From Symsagittifera roscoffensis (lineage: Eukaryota > Xenacoelomorpha > Acoela > Convolutidae): a DNA stretch of 64,000 nucleotides. Every line of letters starts with the position of its first letter. Position 1 is the stretch's first letter. The notes below the pieces were generated by a model. It did no database searches, was not told the DNA's origin, and worked only from the letters and a program-made list of their open reading frames with translations. The position numbers were made by a program, and so were the translations under genes. Where the stretch lies: contig NC_087066.1 in the NCBI RefSeq assembly GCF_963678635.1, positions 39,639,223 through 39,703,222 of the forward strand, written 5' to 3'. Below, one piece after another: positions 10,701 through 23,203 of the stretch.

Positions 10701-11456
10701 ATGCACAGTTTGGTCTCGTAATGTGTTTTGGTAACTCATTTATTTTCACACTTTCACCATAGAGTTTCAACATAGTTAACGATGTTTTGTCTTAAGAGAT
10801 GAAAAAAATTGCTGCTATTACAAACACATTATATTTTGATGGAAACTTTTCGTTAAATTTGGATCGAAACAAACATTTTATCATTTTTTTTGATGCTGAA
10901 AGTTTAACTCGAATGATTTACGCTTGGCGAATTATCCCTCCCTGTTCAATTTTCTATATCCCTCACTGCCCAATATATTGGATATTATCAGCATAATTCA
11001 TATTTTGTCAATGCTTCATTTACCAAAAACTATTTGAGAGCAATTTAAGGACAGTTTTAACATTCACGACTTCGCCCTGATACAAACAGTCGAGTTTTCA
11101 TCTATATAATTGCTGACTTTGTTTGTATTATGGGTTTAAAACTTCGTTTTTGTCACATATTCAGATAAAACCAAAGATAAAATTTGCATGAGCAGCGTGC
11201 AGAAGTTTAAAAAAGTAACCATTAAATCTACAAACCTTCAACAGAATAAATTTTAGATTGTGTTTTGTTTTGTCAAGCCAGTTTGTTGAATGACCAGACC
11301 TGCATAAAAGGTTCGCAGAAAGACATATTCCAAATAATGCGTGCTTGGAAAAAGGCTTTTTATTTTCACGCGTGCTTTTTATTTTTCACATTGGTTACAA
11401 CTGTTTTCATTGCACCTTTAACAAGAAATTGAGTTAAAACTTGAAGCTTGGCTGCG
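10701..11456. other. Spacer of unit U1, no gene seen
   Basis: AT-rich, no coding region supported. The junction of the 0.7-kb deletion relative to U3 and U4 is at about 10885, within a T-run. Confidence 0.5.
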
Positions 11457-11597
11457 ATGGACAAAAAGAAAGCAAAAAAACTGAAACTGTGGGCAGGCAA
11501 GGCTTTGAATACTGCTTTTCCAGACGGGGACAATTTCGGGGAGGCGATTGCGGGAGGACTGGCAAACATATTCGGGCTAACACTCACTGGTATTTAA
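11457..11597 (+). CDS. 46-residue ORF of the unit tail (U1, intact)
   Basis: ATG at 11457, TAA at 11595-11597. The product has a strongly basic start (nine of the first ten residues are Met, Asp, Lys, Ala or Leu, five of them Lys), then Trp, an acidic/Gly middle and a hydrophobic Gly/Ala/Leu/Ile C-terminal half. It could be a small membrane-interacting peptide or a first exon (a GGTATTTAAG donor-like site overlaps the end). It is also intact in U3. In U2 a two-base loss and in U4 an extra G shift the frame. Confidence 0.4.
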   Translation: MDKKKAKKLKLWAGKALNTAFPDGDNFGEAIAGGLANIFGLTLTGI

Positions 11598-12339
11598 GTT
11601 TCTTCAAACTAAAAAGTACAAACAATCCGTACCTGATTTAACTACCCGCACCGCAGTTCCACAGACATTGTATCAATTGGCTGCCGTTCTCTATAAATGT
11701 TCAAAGTAATTGACTATAATCGTTGTAAAATGAATTAAAAGGCTACAATTGCTTGACGGGAAAAAATTCATTTAAGATTAATTTGAATCGATTATGATAG
11801 ATGATAACAGTTTTTTCTAAATAAAATCAGAACGTTTCAAATTTCTTGTCAATTTTTTTAGAGTCAGGGTATTCGGAATGCTTATGAAAAATTTTTTTGC
11901 CCATGTGATCAAATTTTTCCGTAATTTTTTCATACTTTATTCTGTTTCCTAATCTTAATCTTCTTCTTTTGTTGTTCCACCTATTGAAGAAAAATTGGAA
12001 ATTTTTTTGCTGGGGGTGAATTTTTTATTCAATTCGTTTCATAGCAAGCGTTTTTGACAAAAATTTTTATACCATGTTAAAAATGTGTCAAAATTTCGAT
12101 TTTGTGATCCTTTTCAAAAGTAGTGAGGGTTTGGAAACTGCTCACTGGCCTGCTTGGGATAGTTAATGTGCGATACATTGCGTGCTTAAAACACGCATAA
12201 AACATATTATTCAGTCAAATTATGACCATACGAGACGCTAAACACATTCCTTAATACCGTGTGGGAAAAATTTTTTTAAGAAAACTCATTTTAGTTTCCA
12301 AAATGTATGTGTAATAGCAACATAGCAATATTCAGGCAT
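11598..12339. other. Tail of unit U1, no intact gene
   Basis: AT-rich. A short hydrophobic frame following AATTTTTTTAG (about 11865 on) is interrupted here. The equivalent frame in U4 (46320-46484) is open for 54 residues. Confidence 0.4.
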
Positions 12340-12880
12340 GGTTCTGGCCTCTGTATAGTACAATTTGATACCCTGTACTAGCCAGACTGGAATTCTGTGG
12401 GAGACGCGAGAGGTTGACACTATAAAATTGAGTCATCAAATCGAGTCATCAGTGTTTTTTTTATCAAATCAGAGTTTTAAATTTAAAAATATTCTTACAG
12501 GCTACTGGTTCTATGCTTAGCTTCACGGTATCGTCTTCATTTTTTTCCTCTATCTTGACAATTGCCTGGACGACAGCATGTACCGTGATGTTGATGATCA
12601 TTTTCGCGAGCATCCCTATGCACGTGAACAGAAACGTGACAATGGCCAATTGAACAAGGTCAATTGTTCTTTGTGGGGCAAGGTTCCGTTTCTATCATCG
12701 GCGCAGTCATTCGACTTCTGGACATTCTGTAAAATGACTTCTTTGATATTCTCGTTTATTATCGAGTTTTTGGCTCGGGAGGCTTTTCCCGGTTGCTAAA
12801 ATTGAATATGGTTTAGTTTCAATGTTTGGTTTACCAAAACATTAAGGCTTGTGTAATTTGAAGTTATTTCTTCAACTTAC

Positions 12881-13387
12881 AGTTTCGCCTACATTATCTG
12901 GCTCTGCATGATCCCTTTTGAGGCTTTCTGTGGGTTCGTCGTAAATTTGGTCTTGTAATTTTTTGGGATCATGGGCTCGTGGTTCCGTGGGAGTGTAGGT
13001 TCGCCTCTCAGGGTCATGCGGTTGTCTTTCAATTTCTCGATAGTGGGGAAAATCCGATGGCCATGGAGAATTCGGATACGGTGATGCCGACATGTAGGAA
13101 TCCATGTAGGCTGGATATGGCTGATACTGCTGAGGCTGGCACTGATGTACCATCGAGGGGCCTGAATGGACATGTAGCAGAGGGGTATGTGGTTGCCCAT
13201 ATGTCGGCGGAATTGGCGAGGCGAAAGGTCGCGGGGGTGCTCGCAAAGGGGTTGGCGGTGTCGGAGGAGCAAGTGATATCGTGTCTGGTGCTGCGAGTGG
13301 TGACGGAGTCACAGGGATGTTAGAAGGCAATGCAAAAGGTGAAGGAGAACTGGAAGGCACCGAACATGAGTTTTCGGCGTTGGACAT
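12881..13387 (-). CDS. Proline/serine-rich first exon, unit U2
   Basis: The 169 codons match the U1 exon in predicted protein, and the same GAAACT|GTAAGT donor is kept. The continuation to SET exons is absent from this unit, because the duplicated segment ends inside an upstream-copied exon (about 12340). If it is expressed, the product would be a truncated, disordered protein. Confidence 0.5.
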
Positions 13388-13812
13388 TTACTTTGAGTCG
13401 GTAAGTTTTTACTAGATTGGGATGAAAAATGAGAGATGCGATTAAAATTGAGCACAAGATGAAGATTAACTGACTTCAATTTAGCGCAAAGCTCCCATCG
13501 CTTATCAGCACTAATTTAATCGAAATACCAGGATATCAAGATAAGAGTCCACCAAGGAATAACTTGACACTTTCCACTCTTTTTAGCACACCAGATGACA
13601 GTAGCATCTTTGCAATAATTACTGCCTAAAGATAAGACGGCTAGTTGATAATGATCTGATAAGTGGAACTAGACAGTGCAGTTCTTATCAGTAAAGCCGT
13701 CATTATCAGGAAAACTGTCATTAGTCAATTCTTGAACCAAGGCTCATTTCATTTCAATCATTCAATCGCTTCTCAGCTCAGTCATATATGAGAGCCTTTC
13801 ATCCTTGTCGTC

Positions 13813-13927
13813 ATGCTAAGTAGAAATTTTCGGGTAAAAGAAAAAGTACAAGTCCTCGATGCCGTCACTTCCATATGGGAAAGTGCTGTAAGTTTATCAT
13901 TAATCAGCGATTGGTGCGAAAAGACTA
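13813..13927 (+). pseudogene. Unit plus-strand gene, U2 copy (5' stub)
   Basis: The ATG and about 38 codons match U1. At AGACTAG (about 13927) the sequence jumps to the tail block, removing the rest of the gene. The frame continues for 27 unrelated codons to 14010. Confidence 0.7.
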
Positions 13928-14029
13928 GCTTTTTATTTTCACGAGTGCTTTTTATTTTTCACATTGGTTACAACTGTTTTCATTGCACCTTTAACAAGAA
14001 ATTGAGTTAAAACTTGAAGCTTGGCTTCG

Positions 14030-14212
14030 ATGGACAAACAGAAAGCAAAAAAACTGAAACTGGGCGGGCAAGGCTTTGAATACTGCTTTTCCAGACGGGG
14101 ACAATTTCGGGGAGGCGATTGCGGGAGGACTGGCAAACATATTCGGGCTAACACTCACTGGTATTTAAGTTTCTTCAAACTAAAAAGTACAAACAATCCG
14201 TACCTGATATAA
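14030..14212 (+). pseudogene. 46-residue ORF of the unit tail, U2 copy (frameshifted)
   Basis: The ATG at 14030 is kept, but two bases are missing in the CTGTGGGC stretch, so the frame shifts after about 11 codons into a different, longer reading ending near 14212. Confidence 0.5.
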
Positions 14213-15453
14213 CTACCCGCACCGCAGTTCCACAGACATTGTATCAATTGGCTGCCGTTCTCTATAAATGTTCAAAGTAATTGACTATAATCGTTGTAAA
14301 ATGAATTAAAAGGCTACAATTGCTTGACGGGAAAAAATTCATTTAAGATTAATTTGAATCAATTATGATAGATGATAACAGTGTTTTCTAAATAAAGTCA
14401 GAACGTTTCAAATTTCTTGTCAATTTTTTTAGAGTCAGGGTATTCGGAATGCTTATGAAAGATTTTTTTGCCCATGTGATCAAATTTTTCCGTAATTTTT
14501 TTCATACTTTATTCTGTTTCCTAATCTTAATCTTCTTCTTTTGTTGTTCCACCTATTGAAGAAAAATTGGAAATCTTTTTGCTGGGGGTAAATTTTTTAT
14601 TCAATTGGTTTCATAGCAAGCGTTTTTGACAAAAATTTTTATACCATGTTAAAAATGTGTCAAAATTTTGATTTTGTGATCCTTTTCAAAAGTAGTGAGG
14701 GTTTGAAAACTGCTCACTGGCCTGCTTGGGATAGTTAATGTGCGATACATTGCGTGCTTAAAACACGCATAAAACATATTATTCAGTCAAATTATGACCA
14801 TACGAGACGCTAAACACATTCCTTAATACCGTGTGGGAAAAATTTTTTTTTAAAAAACTCATTTTAGTTTCCAAAATGTATGTGTAATAGCAACATAGCA
14901 ATATTCAGGCATGGTTCTGGCCTCTGTATAGTACAATTTGATACCCTGTACTAGCCAGACTGGAATTCTGTGGGAGACGCGAGAAGTTGACACTAAAAAT
15001 TGAGCCATCAAATTGAGTCATCAGTGTTTTTTTTTATCAAATCAGAGTTTTAAATTTAAAAATATTCTTACAGGCTACTGGTTCTATGCTTAGCTTCACG
15101 GTATCGTCTTCATTTTTTTCCTCTATCTTGACAATTGCCTGGACGACAGCATGTACCGTGATGTTGATGATCATTTTCTCGAGCATCCCTATGCACGTGA
15201 ACAGAAACGTGACAATGGCCAATTGAACAAGGTCAATTGTTCTTAGTGGGGCAAGGTTCCGTTTCTATCATCGGCGCAGTCATTCGACTTCTGGACATTC
15301 TGTAAAATGACTTCTTTGATATTCTCGTTTATTATCGAGTTTTTGGCTCGGGAGGCTTTTCCCGGTTGCTAAAATTGAATATGGTTTAGTTTCAATGTTT
15401 GGTTTACCAAAACATTAAGGCTTGTGTAATTTGAAGTTATTTCTTCAACTTAC

Positions 15454-15960
15454 AGTTTCGCCTACATTATCTGGCTCTGCATGATCCCTTTTGAGGCTTT
15501 CTGTGGGTTCGTCGTAAATTTGGTCTTGTAATTTTTTGGGATCATGGGCTCGTGGTTCCGTGGGAGTGTAGGTTCGCCTCTCAGGGTCATGCGGTTGTCT
15601 TTCAATTTCTCGATAGTGGGGAAAATCCGATGGCCATGGAGAATTCGGATACGGTGATGCCGACATGTAGGAATCCATGTAGGCTGGATATGGCTGATAC
15701 TGCTGAGGCTGGCACTGATGTACCATCGAGGGGCCTGAATGGACATGTAGCAGAGGGGTATGTGGTTGCCCATATGTCGGCGGAATTGGCGAGGCGAAAG
15801 GTCGCGGGGGTGCTCGCAAAGGGGTTGGCGGTGTCGGAGGAGCAAGTGATATCGTGTCTGGTGCTGCGAGTGGTGACGGAGTCACAGGGATGTTAGAAGG
15901 CAATGCAAAAGGTGAAGGAGAACTGGAAGGCACCGAACATGAGTTTTCGGCGTTGGACAT
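15454..15960 (-). CDS. Proline/serine-rich first exon, unit U3
   Basis: Predicted protein the same as in U1 and U2, donor kept. In this unit the hydrophilic candidate second exon has a TAA near 15246 (CTTAGTGG in place of CTTTGTGG on the plus strand). Confidence 0.5.
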
Positions 15961-16390
15961 TTACTTTGAGTCGGTAAGTTTTTACTAGATTGGGATGAAA
16001 AATGAGAGATGCGATTAAAATTGAGCACAAGATGAAGATTAACTGACTTCAATTTAGCGCAAAGCTCCCATCGCTTATCAGCACTAATTTAATCGAAATA
16101 CCAGGATATCAAGATAAGAGTCCACCAAGGAATAACTTGACACTTTCCACTCTTTTTAGCACACCAGATGACAGTAGCATCTTTGCAATAATTACTGCCT
16201 AAAGATAAGACGGCTAGTTGATAATGATCTGATAAGTGGAACTAGACAGTGCAGTTCTTATCAGTAAAGCCGTCATTATCAGGAAAACTGTCATTAGTCA
16301 ATTCTTGAACCAAGGCTCATTTCATTTCAATCTTTCAATCGCTCCTCAGCTCAGTCATATATGAGAGCCTTTCATCCTTGTCGTCAAGCT

Positions 16391-17081
16391 AAGTAGAAAT
16401 TTTCGGGTAAAAGAAAAAGTACAAGTCCTCGATGCCGTCACTTCCATATGGGAAAGTGCTGTAAGTTTATGATTAATCAGCGATTGGTGCGAAAAGACTA
16501 GTTGGTCTGATTGGCCGGGAAGTGCCATCTTTAGTGTCCCAGAAGACAGAAAAGAAAACGCAATAGCATGGAATATAAAAAATTTCCACAAACACATTGA
16601 TACTTGTGTCATCAGCAGAAGGCGGAATTCGAGAAAAGAGAAAATATCGTTCAACCCCAGACAACTGCACAGGGACTCGATGGTCTTTCTTGAACATGCT
16701 AGGAGTGTCAAAAAAGAAACTGTCATCATCAACGACCCTTTCGTGTTCCAGTGCACAGTTCGTTTGGTCGACAAACCTCAGGATACTGCGGGGAATGGAA
16801 CATCATGCAGAGGAAATTTATACGTTATGTACTCCGAGTTGAGAAACGAGTCACAAGGCGAGTCAAGGAATCTAGTCGCCAGAGAATCACTGCCAGACGA
16901 TTTCATAGAATTCGTGATTAAGGATACTGAGAAATATAGACCCAAACAAAAACCCTCAGATCCCAAGGCCAAAAAAAACAAGAAGGAAAAACCGCAGGAA
17001 GATATTTGGAGTCGCCTTGATTATTTTGAGTTGCCAGAAAGTGACAGTCGCTTGAAGCAGGTGAAATTATCTAGTAATTAA
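16391..17081 (+). pseudogene. Unit plus-strand gene, U3 copy (start lost, nonsense codon)
   Basis: The start codon position reads AAG in place of ATG (16385-16391 region, CGTCAAGC). A TGA follows at about 16470 (TTTATGATTAATC, where U1 and U2 have TTTATCATT). Downstream the frame is open again to 17081, with the eight-A form of the A-run. If the GTAAGT just before the TGA is a true donor the stop would be intronic, but no in-phase acceptor at a normal distance is obvious. Confidence 0.5.
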
Positions 17082-18049
17082 TCAAATGTGTAACCAATCT
17101 ACTAATTAATCACATCCAACTATCCTTATATTCTGTATGATCATCGATTTCATCTGATATCCTGATAATTTATAATGCTTTTCCGCATGCAACTGATTCT
17201 TGTTTTTATCGGTATTTAATTTACCGTATTCTATTTATACACCGTATTCTATTTTGTGATTTTGTGATTTTATATTGGTTCCAGCTAAACCAGTAAACAG
17301 GCCGTTGGTTTATCATCCACACAGTGTACTGCTAATTTTTTGGGCAAAATAACCTCAGGACTTTTTGGATACCATCAGTCTTGGGATTCTGTGCTGGGGA
17401 AAAAGGGATTTGTTGCCAGCAAGAAACGAACGTGAGCTAGACACTCTGATCAAATCTCTCAAGTTCACCTAACACAAAGATTTCCTCATGAGCACAATCC
17501 GATGCCATATAAATGCATGCCGTCGAGGATAACTACCGAGAAGTATTTAGACATAATACGGCCGAGTCCGCCCAGGATTTTTTTATGACTTCGAATGAAC
17601 AACTTGAACTGTTTATACTGTTTGTTGTCATGACTGTTTTCTTACGACTGTTTGTTGTTATTTGATCTCTTTAAATTAACCGTAATTTGCCGTATTCTTT
17701 TTACTGTATGCAGTATGTGTTATGGTCTGAAAAATATGCCGGCCCGTCAAAGTTGCTCATACAGAGGTGAACTATCTATTTGGTGTAATTTACTCATAGA
17801 AAGTAAATTATCTAATAAGGAAAACTTAACTGAGTAAATCCCTTTTAGATAAAATCATTAACAAAACTTGAACAACTACAGCTAAAATAAGTGGTTAATT
17901 GCAAAAAAAAATATGTTATAGAAAATTTTGCCTTATCAAACTATATTTGAAATAACCTTAACTACTTTAATTGAATTAATTGATTGAATTGAACTGATTA
18001 ATTTAAATGCGAGTTTATTTCATAAGTTTGTTCAATTTGTTCCTTTTGC

Positions 18050-18236
18050 AGGAATTGAGATTGATGGCAGGAATTGGGATCGAGCTTGGGTTACAGTAAT
18101 CGGGATCAAAGTTTGGTTACAGGAATCGGGATCGAAATTGGGTTACAGGAATTGGGATCGAAATTGGGTTACAGGAATTGAGATCGAAGTTGGCGACGAA
18201 GTTGGTCAGATCGAAGTTGAGATCGAATTGAGACTG
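18050..18236 (+). repeat. 26-bp tandem repeat block (U3)
   Basis: Same structure as the U1 block, with minor substitutions (TTACAGTAATC in the second copy). Confidence 0.75.
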
Positions 18237-18336
18237 GTAGACGTCATGTAGTGTTGGTGAACCATTGTTGGTGAACACCTGTAGTAAATAAAAGATATAA
18301 ATTAAAACGTTACCATATATAAACATATATGTAAAT

Positions 18337-18625
18337 TGAATCCACAAACAAAATGCGGATTCCACTTACAGTTGCGGGTTTCGCAATAGTTCAATTTAAC
18401 GATACAAATGTTTTATCATTTGTTTGTGGATTCCACAAACTGTTCTGGATTCCACAAATACTGTTGCGGATTCCGCAAATTCGCCTCTTTTTGGAGCAAT
18501 TTTGAGCGGTACAATGATTAAGGTAGTTGTTTCTGGAATCCAAAACAGCATAGAAGATCAAAGAAAAGTAGCAATGTTGCGGATTTCGCAACAAATCTGG
18601 TTTTGGCCTGTTGCGGATTCCGCTT
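18337..18625. repeat. GGATTCC palindrome cluster (U3)
   Basis: Same order and spacing of the 13-bp palindromes as in U1. Confidence 0.7.
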
Positions 18626-18829
18626 ACAATGCAGAGAATGCACAGTTTGGTCTCGTAATGTGTTTTTGGTAACTCATTTATTTTCACACTTTCACCAAAG
18701 TGTTTCAACATAGTTAACGATGTTTTGTCTTAAGAGATGAAAAAAATTGCTGCTATTACAAACACATTATATTTTGATGGAAACTTTTCGTTAAATTTGG
18801 ATCGAAACAAACATTTTATCATTTTTTTG

Positions 18830-19520
18830 TATGCAAAGCTTATTTTTTGGTATACATAACGTAGTAATGATTACCCGAAACTTAAATGTTTTGTTTTTCT
18901 AGACAGATTTATTTTGAAAAACGCTCATTATATATATATTTTTTTGTGTATTCGAAGTTTGGTATTTCTTATCTATTGTTTGTACACTTCAACAAAACTT
19001 AGCTTGGTCTCATTGCTTATTTCGTGCGAGATGTTCACTGTCTCAGAGACTAAGGCGTTTTGAATGCTCGTACTTTTGTCTTTTGTATTTGGTTACCAAC
19101 ACAACCAAAAGTGAAGAAAACAAAGTAAAAATAGGAATCTCGATTCGCACAAAAGTTATCGCCATATTAGCAAAAAACCTAATCATAGACCTATAATGCA
19201 GTTTTATGTACATATGGAAAAGCATTGGAAAATGTATGACATTTACAGCAATTGCATGATGATGATCAAAGCTGGTCATCCAGGGCACTCAATGAAAATT
19301 GGCAACCTGAATCACAACCACTGCTTTTCAAATTTTTTGAAATAATTGGTAACTGATTGTTTTGCTTACTACAAAATTCTTAAACAATGTGATGATTGAT
19401 TATTGCAGAGACTTTTGAAGAAAGTGACTGATATATGTTCGGATTGGTTTTTTTTTATCAGACCAATTTCCAAAATAAAAATTGATAACTTTTGGGGTTG
19501 ATCCTTTTACCTTCGGATGC
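18830..19520. other. U3 spacer block absent from U1
   Basis: Shared with U4 (about 25740-26440). It holds a 44-codon plus-strand frame (about 19216-19350) and an 81-codon minus-strand frame (19043-19288), the latter rich in Ile/Phe/His. Neither has a recognisable domain. I do not call a gene. Confidence 0.4.
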
Positions 19521-20096
19521 ACCAGAACTTTGATGCTGAAAGTTTAACTCGAATGATTTACGCTTGGCGAATTATCCCTCTCTGTTCAATTTTCTTTATC
19601 CCTCACTGCCCAATATATTGGATATTATCAGCACAATTCATATTTTGTCAATGCTTCATTTACCAAAAACTATTTGAGACCAATTTAAGGACAGTTTTAA
19701 CATTCAAGACTTCTCCCTGATACAAACAGTCGAGTTTTCATCTTTATAATTGCTGACTTTGTTTGTATTATGGGTTTAAAACTTCGTTTTTGTCACATAT
19801 TCAGATAAAACCAAAGATAAAATTTGCATGAGCAGCGTGCAGAAGTTGAAAAAAGTAACCATTAAATCTACAAACCTTCAACAGAATAAATTTTAGATTG
19901 TGTTTTGTTTTGTCAAACCAGTTTGTTGAATGACCAGACCTGTATAAAAGGTTCGCAGAAAAACATATTCCAAATAATGCGTGCTTGGAAAAAGGCTTTT
20001 TATTTTCACGCGTGCTTTTTATGTTTCACATTGGTTACAACTGTTTTCATTGCACCTTTAACAAGAAATTGAGTTAAAACTTGAAGCTTGGCTGCG

Positions 20097-20237
20097 ATGG
20101 ACAAAAAGAAAGCAAAAAAACTGAAACTGTGGGCGGGCAAGGCTTTGAATACTGCTTTTCCAGACGGGGACAATTTCGGGGAGGCGATTGCGGGAGGACT
20201 GGCAAACATATTCGGGCTAACACTCACTGGTATTTAA
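20097..20237 (+). CDS. 46-residue ORF of the unit tail (U3, intact)
   Basis: The ATG, length and stop are the same as in U1. The only differences are synonymous or conservative. Retention in two of four units, against frameshifts in the other two, is weak support for function. Confidence 0.4.
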   Translation: MDKKKAKKLKLWAGKALNTAFPDGDNFGEAIAGGLANIFGLTLTGI

Positions 20238-21520
20238 GTTTCTTCAAACTAAAAAGTACAAACAATCCGTACCTGATTTAACTACCCGCACCGCAGTTCC
20301 ACAGACATTGTATCAATTGGCTGCCGTTCTCTATAAATGTTCAAAGTAATTGACTATAATCGTTGTAAAATGAATTAAAAGGCTACAATTGCTTGACGGG
20401 AAAAAATTCATTTAAGATTAATGTGAATCGATTATGATAGATGATAACAGTGTTTTCTAAATAAAATCAGAACGTTTCAAATTTTTTGTCAATTTTTGTA
20501 GAGTCAGGGTATTCGGAATGCTTATGAAAGATTTTTTTGCCCATGTGATCAAATTTTTCCGTAATTTTTTCATACTTTATTCTGTTTCCTAATCTTAATC
20601 TTCTTCTTTTGTTGTTCCACCTATTGAAGAAAAATTGGAAATTTTTTTGCTGGGGGTGAATTTTTTATTCAATTGGTTTCATAGCAAGCGTTTTTGACAA
20701 AAATTTTTATACCATGTTAAAAATGTGTCAAAATTTCGATTTTGTGATCCTTTTCAAAAGTAGTGAGGGTTTGGAAACTGCTCACTGGCCTGCTTGGGAT
20801 AGTTAATGTGCGATACATTGCGTGCTTAAAACACGCATAAAACATATTATTCAGTCAAATTATGACCATACGAGACGCTAAACACATTCCTTAAAACCGT
20901 GTGGGAAAATTTTTTTTTAAAAAAACTCATTTTAGTTTCCAAACTGTATGTGTAATAGCAACATAGCAATATTCAGGCATGGTTCTGGCCTCTGTATAGT
21001 ACAATTTGATACCCTGTACTAGCCAGACTGGAATTCTGTGGGAGACGCGAGAAGTTGACACTAAAAATTGAGCCATCAAATCGAGTCATCAGTGTTTTTT
21101 TTATCAAATCAAAGTTTTAAATTTAAAAATTTTCTTACAGGCTACTGGTTCTATGCTTAGCTTCACGGTATCGTCTTCATTTTTTTCCTCTATTTTGACA
21201 ATTGCCTGGACGACAGCATGTACCGTGATGTTGATGATCATTTTCTCGAGCATCCCTATGCACGTGAACAGAAACGTGACAATGGCCAATTGAACAAGGT
21301 CAATTGTTCTTTGTGGGGCAAGGTTCCGTTTCTATCATCGGCGCAGTCATTCGACTTCTGGACATTCTGTAAAATGACTTCTTTGATAGTCTCGTTTATT
21401 ATCGAGTTTTTGGCTCGGGAGGCTTTTCCCGGTTGCTAAAATTGAATATGGTTTAGTTTCAATATTTGGTTTACCAAAACATTAAGGCTTGTGTAATTTG
21501 AAGTTATTTCTTCAACTTAC

Positions 21521-22105
21521 AGTTTCGCCTACATTATCTGGCTCTGCATGATCCTTTTTGAGGCTTTCTGTGGGTTCGTCGTAAATTTGGTCTTGTAATT
21601 TTTTGGGATCATGGGCTCGTGGTTCCGTGGGAGTGTAGGTTCGCCTCTCAGGGTCATGCGGTTGTCTTTCAATTTCTCGATAGTGGGGAAAATCCGATGG
21701 CCATGGAGAATTCGGATACGGTGATGCCGACATGTAGGAATCCATGTAGGCTGGATATGGCTGATACTGCTGAGGCTGGCACTGATGTACCATCGAGGGG
21801 CCTGAATGGACATGTAGCAGAGGGGTATGTGGTTGCCCATATGTCGGCGGAATTGGCGAGGCGAAAGGTCGCGGGGGTGCTCGCAAAGGGGTTGGCGGTG
21901 TCGGAGGAGCAAGTGATATCGTGTCTGGTGCTGCGAGTGGTGACGGAGTCACAGGGATGTTAGAAGGCAATGCAAAAGGTGAAGGAGAACTGGAAGGCAC
22001 CGAACATGAGTTTTCGGCGTTGGTCGGTAAGTTTTTACTAGATTGGGATGAAAAATGAGAGATGCGATTAAAATTGAGCACAAGATGAAGATTAACTGAC
22101 TTCAA
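21521..22105 (-). CDS. Proline/serine-rich first exon, unit U4
   Basis: Same exon and donor as the other units, with one Arg to Lys change near its end. A 15-bp deletion at about 22022 removes the usual start codon and joins the frame to an upstream ATG at 22105, adding about 28 mostly hydrophobic/polar residues. If translated, the N-terminus differs from the other units. Confidence 0.45.
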
Positions 22106-22438
22106 TTTAGCGCAAAGCTCCCATCGCTTATCAGCACTAATTTAATCGAAATACCAGGATATCAAGATAAGAGTCCACCAAGGAATAACTTGACACTTTC
22201 CACTCTTTTTAGCACACCAGATGACAGTAGCATCTTTGCAATAATTACTGCCTAAAGATAAGACGGCTAGTTGATAATGATCTGATAAGTGGAACTAGAC
22301 AGTGCAGTTCTTATCAGTAAAGCCGTCATTATCAGGAAAACTGTCATTAGTCAATTCTTGAACCAAGGCTCATTTCATTTCAATCTTTCAATCGCTCCTC
22401 AGCTCAGTCATATATGAGAGCCTTTCATCCTTGTCGTC

Positions 22439-23134
22439 ATGCTAAGTAGAAATTTTCGGGTAAAAGAAAAAGTACAAGTCCTCGATGCCGTCACTTCCAT
22501 ATGGGAAAGTGCTGTAAGTTTATGATTAATCAGCGATTGGTGCGAAAAGACTAGTTGGTCTGATTGGCCGGGAAGTGCCATCTTTAGTGTCCCAGAAGAC
22601 AGAAAAGAAAACGCAACAGCCTGGAATATAAAAAATTTCCACAAACACATTGATACTTGTGTCATCAGCAGAAGGCGGAATTCGAGAAAAGATAAAATAT
22701 CGTTCAACCCCAGACAACTGCACAGGGACTCGATGGTCTTTCTTGAACATGCTAGGAGTGTCAAAAAAGAAACTGTCATCATCAACGACCCTTTCGTGTT
22801 CCAGTGCACAGTTCGTTTGGTCGACAAACCTCAGGATACTGCGGGGAATGGAACATCATGCAGAGGAATTTTATACGTTATGTACTCCGAGTTGAGAAAC
22901 GAGTCACAAGGCGAGTCAAGGAATCGAGTCGCCAGAGAATCACTGCCAGACGATTTCATAGAATTCGTGATTAAGGATACTGAGAAATATAGACCCAAAC
23001 AAAAACCCTCAGATCCCAAGGCCAAAAAAAACAAGAAGGAAAAACCGCAGGAAGATATTTGGAGTCACCTTGATTATTTTGAGTTGCCAGAAAGTGACAG
23101 TCGCTTGAAGCAGGTGAAATTATCTAGTAATTAA
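22439..23134 (+). pseudogene. Unit plus-strand gene, U4 copy (nonsense codon)
   Basis: ATG at 22439. In-frame TGA at 22523-22525 after 28 codons. The same frame then stays open to 23134 and passes a donor-like CAG|GTGAAA at about 23112. Further exons at 23864-23980 and 24064-24381 are kept only in this unit. Product unknown, basic and Ser-rich. Confidence 0.5.
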
Positions 23135-23203
23135 TCAAATGTGTAACAAATCTACTAATTAATCACATCCAACTATCCTTATATTCTGTATGATCATCGA
23201 TTT

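Larger units (their letters stand above)
7011..12339. repeat. Tandem segmental duplication, unit U1 (5.3 kb)
   Basis: The unit starts at GGTTCTGGCCTCTGTATAG and ends at CAATATTCAGGCAT. In U1 the start is continuous with the SET-type gene, so this is the ancestral junction. Order: divergent exon pair, plus-strand gene, 26-bp repeat block, GGATTCC palindrome block, spacer, 46-residue ORF tail. Relative to U3 and U4 it lacks about 0.7 kb between GTATGCAAAG-type sequence and TGATGCTGAAAG (junction about 10885). The interior of the plus-strand gene is missing as well (junction about 9340). Confidence 0.85.
12340..14912. repeat. Tandem segmental duplication, unit U2 (2.6 kb, internally deleted)
   Basis: This unit has the same start and end as U1, but a large deletion joins the 5' end of the plus-strand gene directly to the tail block at about 13927 (AGACTAG then CTTTTTATTTTCACG). 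Everything between, including the 26-bp repeats and GGATTCC palindromes, is absent. Confidence 0.85.
14913..20980. repeat. Tandem segmental duplication, unit U3 (6.1 kb)
   Basis: Starts after CAATATTCAGGCAT and ends at the same sequence before U4. It contains all blocks, including the 0.7-kb spacer (about 18830-19520) missing from U1. Like U1 it lacks the interior of the plus-strand gene, with the same junction, so U1 and U3 share that deletion. Confidence 0.85.

Noticed and set aside
19043..19288. 81-codon minus-strand frame in the U3 spacer, partly kept in U4
   Set aside because: Conservation is explained by recent duplication. The U4 copy is cut short on one side and there is no domain.
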